In this document: positions 63,716-64,000 of the stretch, one piece after another
Numbering within the stretch: position 1 is the stretch's first letter
How the letters are laid out: every line of letters starts with the position of its first letter
The notes under the pieces: model-generated
What the model saw: only the letters and a program-made list of their open reading frames with translations
Database searches by the model: none
Told to the model about the DNA's origin: nothing
Source: Stieleria mannarensis
GTDB taxonomy: Bacteria; Planctomycetota; Planctomycetia; Pirellulales; Pirellulaceae
Reading direction: 5' to 3'
DNA: 64,000 bases
Assembly: GCF_014154935.1 (NCBI RefSeq)
Contig: NZ_JACEHH010000035.1
Coordinates: 1-64,000 of the forward strand
Made by a program: the position numbers and the translations under genes

Positions 63716-64000
63716 ATGGCCACGCTTTCAACCCCCACGTTCTCTACCAGTCGCCATCAGATTGCGGGATTGTCCGTCGCGGAGTTGGCAAAACAGTACG
63801 GCACCCCGCTGTACGTGTACGACCTCCGCGTGATCGAGCAGCGGATCGCGGATTTGGAAGCGTTTGATGTGATCCGCTATGCCCAGAAGGCGTGTGGAAA
63901 CATCGCGATTCTCGACCGCATGCGGCGGCAGGGCGTCGTCGTCGATGCGGTCAGCTGCGGCGAGATTCAACGCGCGCTTGCGGCGGGGTATTCGCCCCGG
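63716..64000 (+). CDS. lysA: Diaminopimelate decarboxylase, N-terminal part (3' end outside window)
   Basis: 95 codons from ATG 63716 to the window edge. Converts meso-diaminopimelate to lysine with PLP. LAKQYGTPLYVYDLRVIEQRI and the PLP-lysine segment IRYAQKACGNIAILDRMRRQG, then VDAVSCGEIQRALAAGY, match the Escherichia-type LysA wording (FAQKACSNIHIL...SLGEIERALAAGY). The catalytic C-terminal domain lies outside. The context upstream is only repeats. Confidence 0.93.
   Translation, partial: MATLSTPTFSTSRHQIAGLSVAELAKQYGTPLYVYDLRVIEQRIADLEAFDVIRYAQKACGNIAILDRMRRQGVVVDAVSCGEIQRALAAGYSPR

Overview
The window is about 64 kb of planctomycete-type chromosome, most like the Pirellulaceae (Rhodopirellula and relatives). 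This is inferred from gene content rather than from a marker gene. The supporting signs are a TPR protein carrying RNA polymerase alpha C-terminal domains, a Gfo/Idh/MocA oxidoreductase with a Tat signal, a Bacillus-type sdhCAB operon, a stand-alone DUF58 protein, many secreted proteins of unknown function, and short palindromic repeats between genes. No rRNA, CRISPR array, transposase or integrase is visible.

Layout. (1) Positions 1-32.4 kb are a heavy-metal island, dominated by copper. It holds a Zn/Cd/Pb-type P-type ATPase cut by the window edge and a first efflux set (TolC-like lipoprotein, His-rich adaptor, RND pump, small exported proteins). Next come an ECF sigma factor and a second, CusA-type set (TolC-like lipoprotein on the opposite strand, Cys-rich protein, adaptor with several metal-binding modules, RND pump, YHS-repeat protein, lipoprotein, GNAT acetyltransferase). 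A long minus-strand block follows (TolC, multicopper oxidase, CsoR, K+-channel-like protein, two Cys-rich exported proteins, SpoIIE-type phosphatase). The island ends with a CopA-type ATPase divergent from a cysteine-packed four-helix copper store (Csp). Four operator-like sites of the form RTACCCM-N5-GGTAT lie in front of four of these units and suggest one CsoR regulon.

(2) Positions 32.5-37.7 kb hold a tightly overlapping minus-strand operon: a truncated C39/papain-like lipoprotein, a frameshifted membrane-anchored thioredoxin-fold protein, two paralogous family-2-like glycosyltransferases, a family-8-like glycosyltransferase, a radical SAM protein and a cysteine-free proline/tyrosine/tryptophan-rich polypeptide. 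This is the best candidate for an undescribed modification system. (3) Positions 37.66-40.6 kb are a scrap zone of truncated genes: an amidoligase 3' end, a small orphan ORF and an hsdR that lacks its nuclease domain and helicase motif I.

(4) Positions 40.6-64 kb are ordinary core genome: DoxX, initiator tRNA-Met, a P-II-like protein coupled to tgt, the TPR/alpha-CTD protein, tRNA-Thr, argJ, an ABC transporter pair, DUF58, sdhCAB, GntP permease, carA, a GT11 fucosyltransferase, a 3-hydroxyacyl-CoA dehydrogenase, a gamma-glutamylcyclotransferase, an oxidoreductase and the start of lysA. Several families of intergenic palindromic repeats are spread through this part.

How the metal genes fit together (inference): CsoR would sense Cu(I) and release its operators. 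CopA exports Cu(I) from the cytoplasm and Csp stores it. The CusA-type tripartite pump removes periplasmic Cu, the multicopper oxidase oxidises Cu(I), and the Cys- and His-rich exported proteins buffer the metal. All functions are read from motifs; no database search was run.
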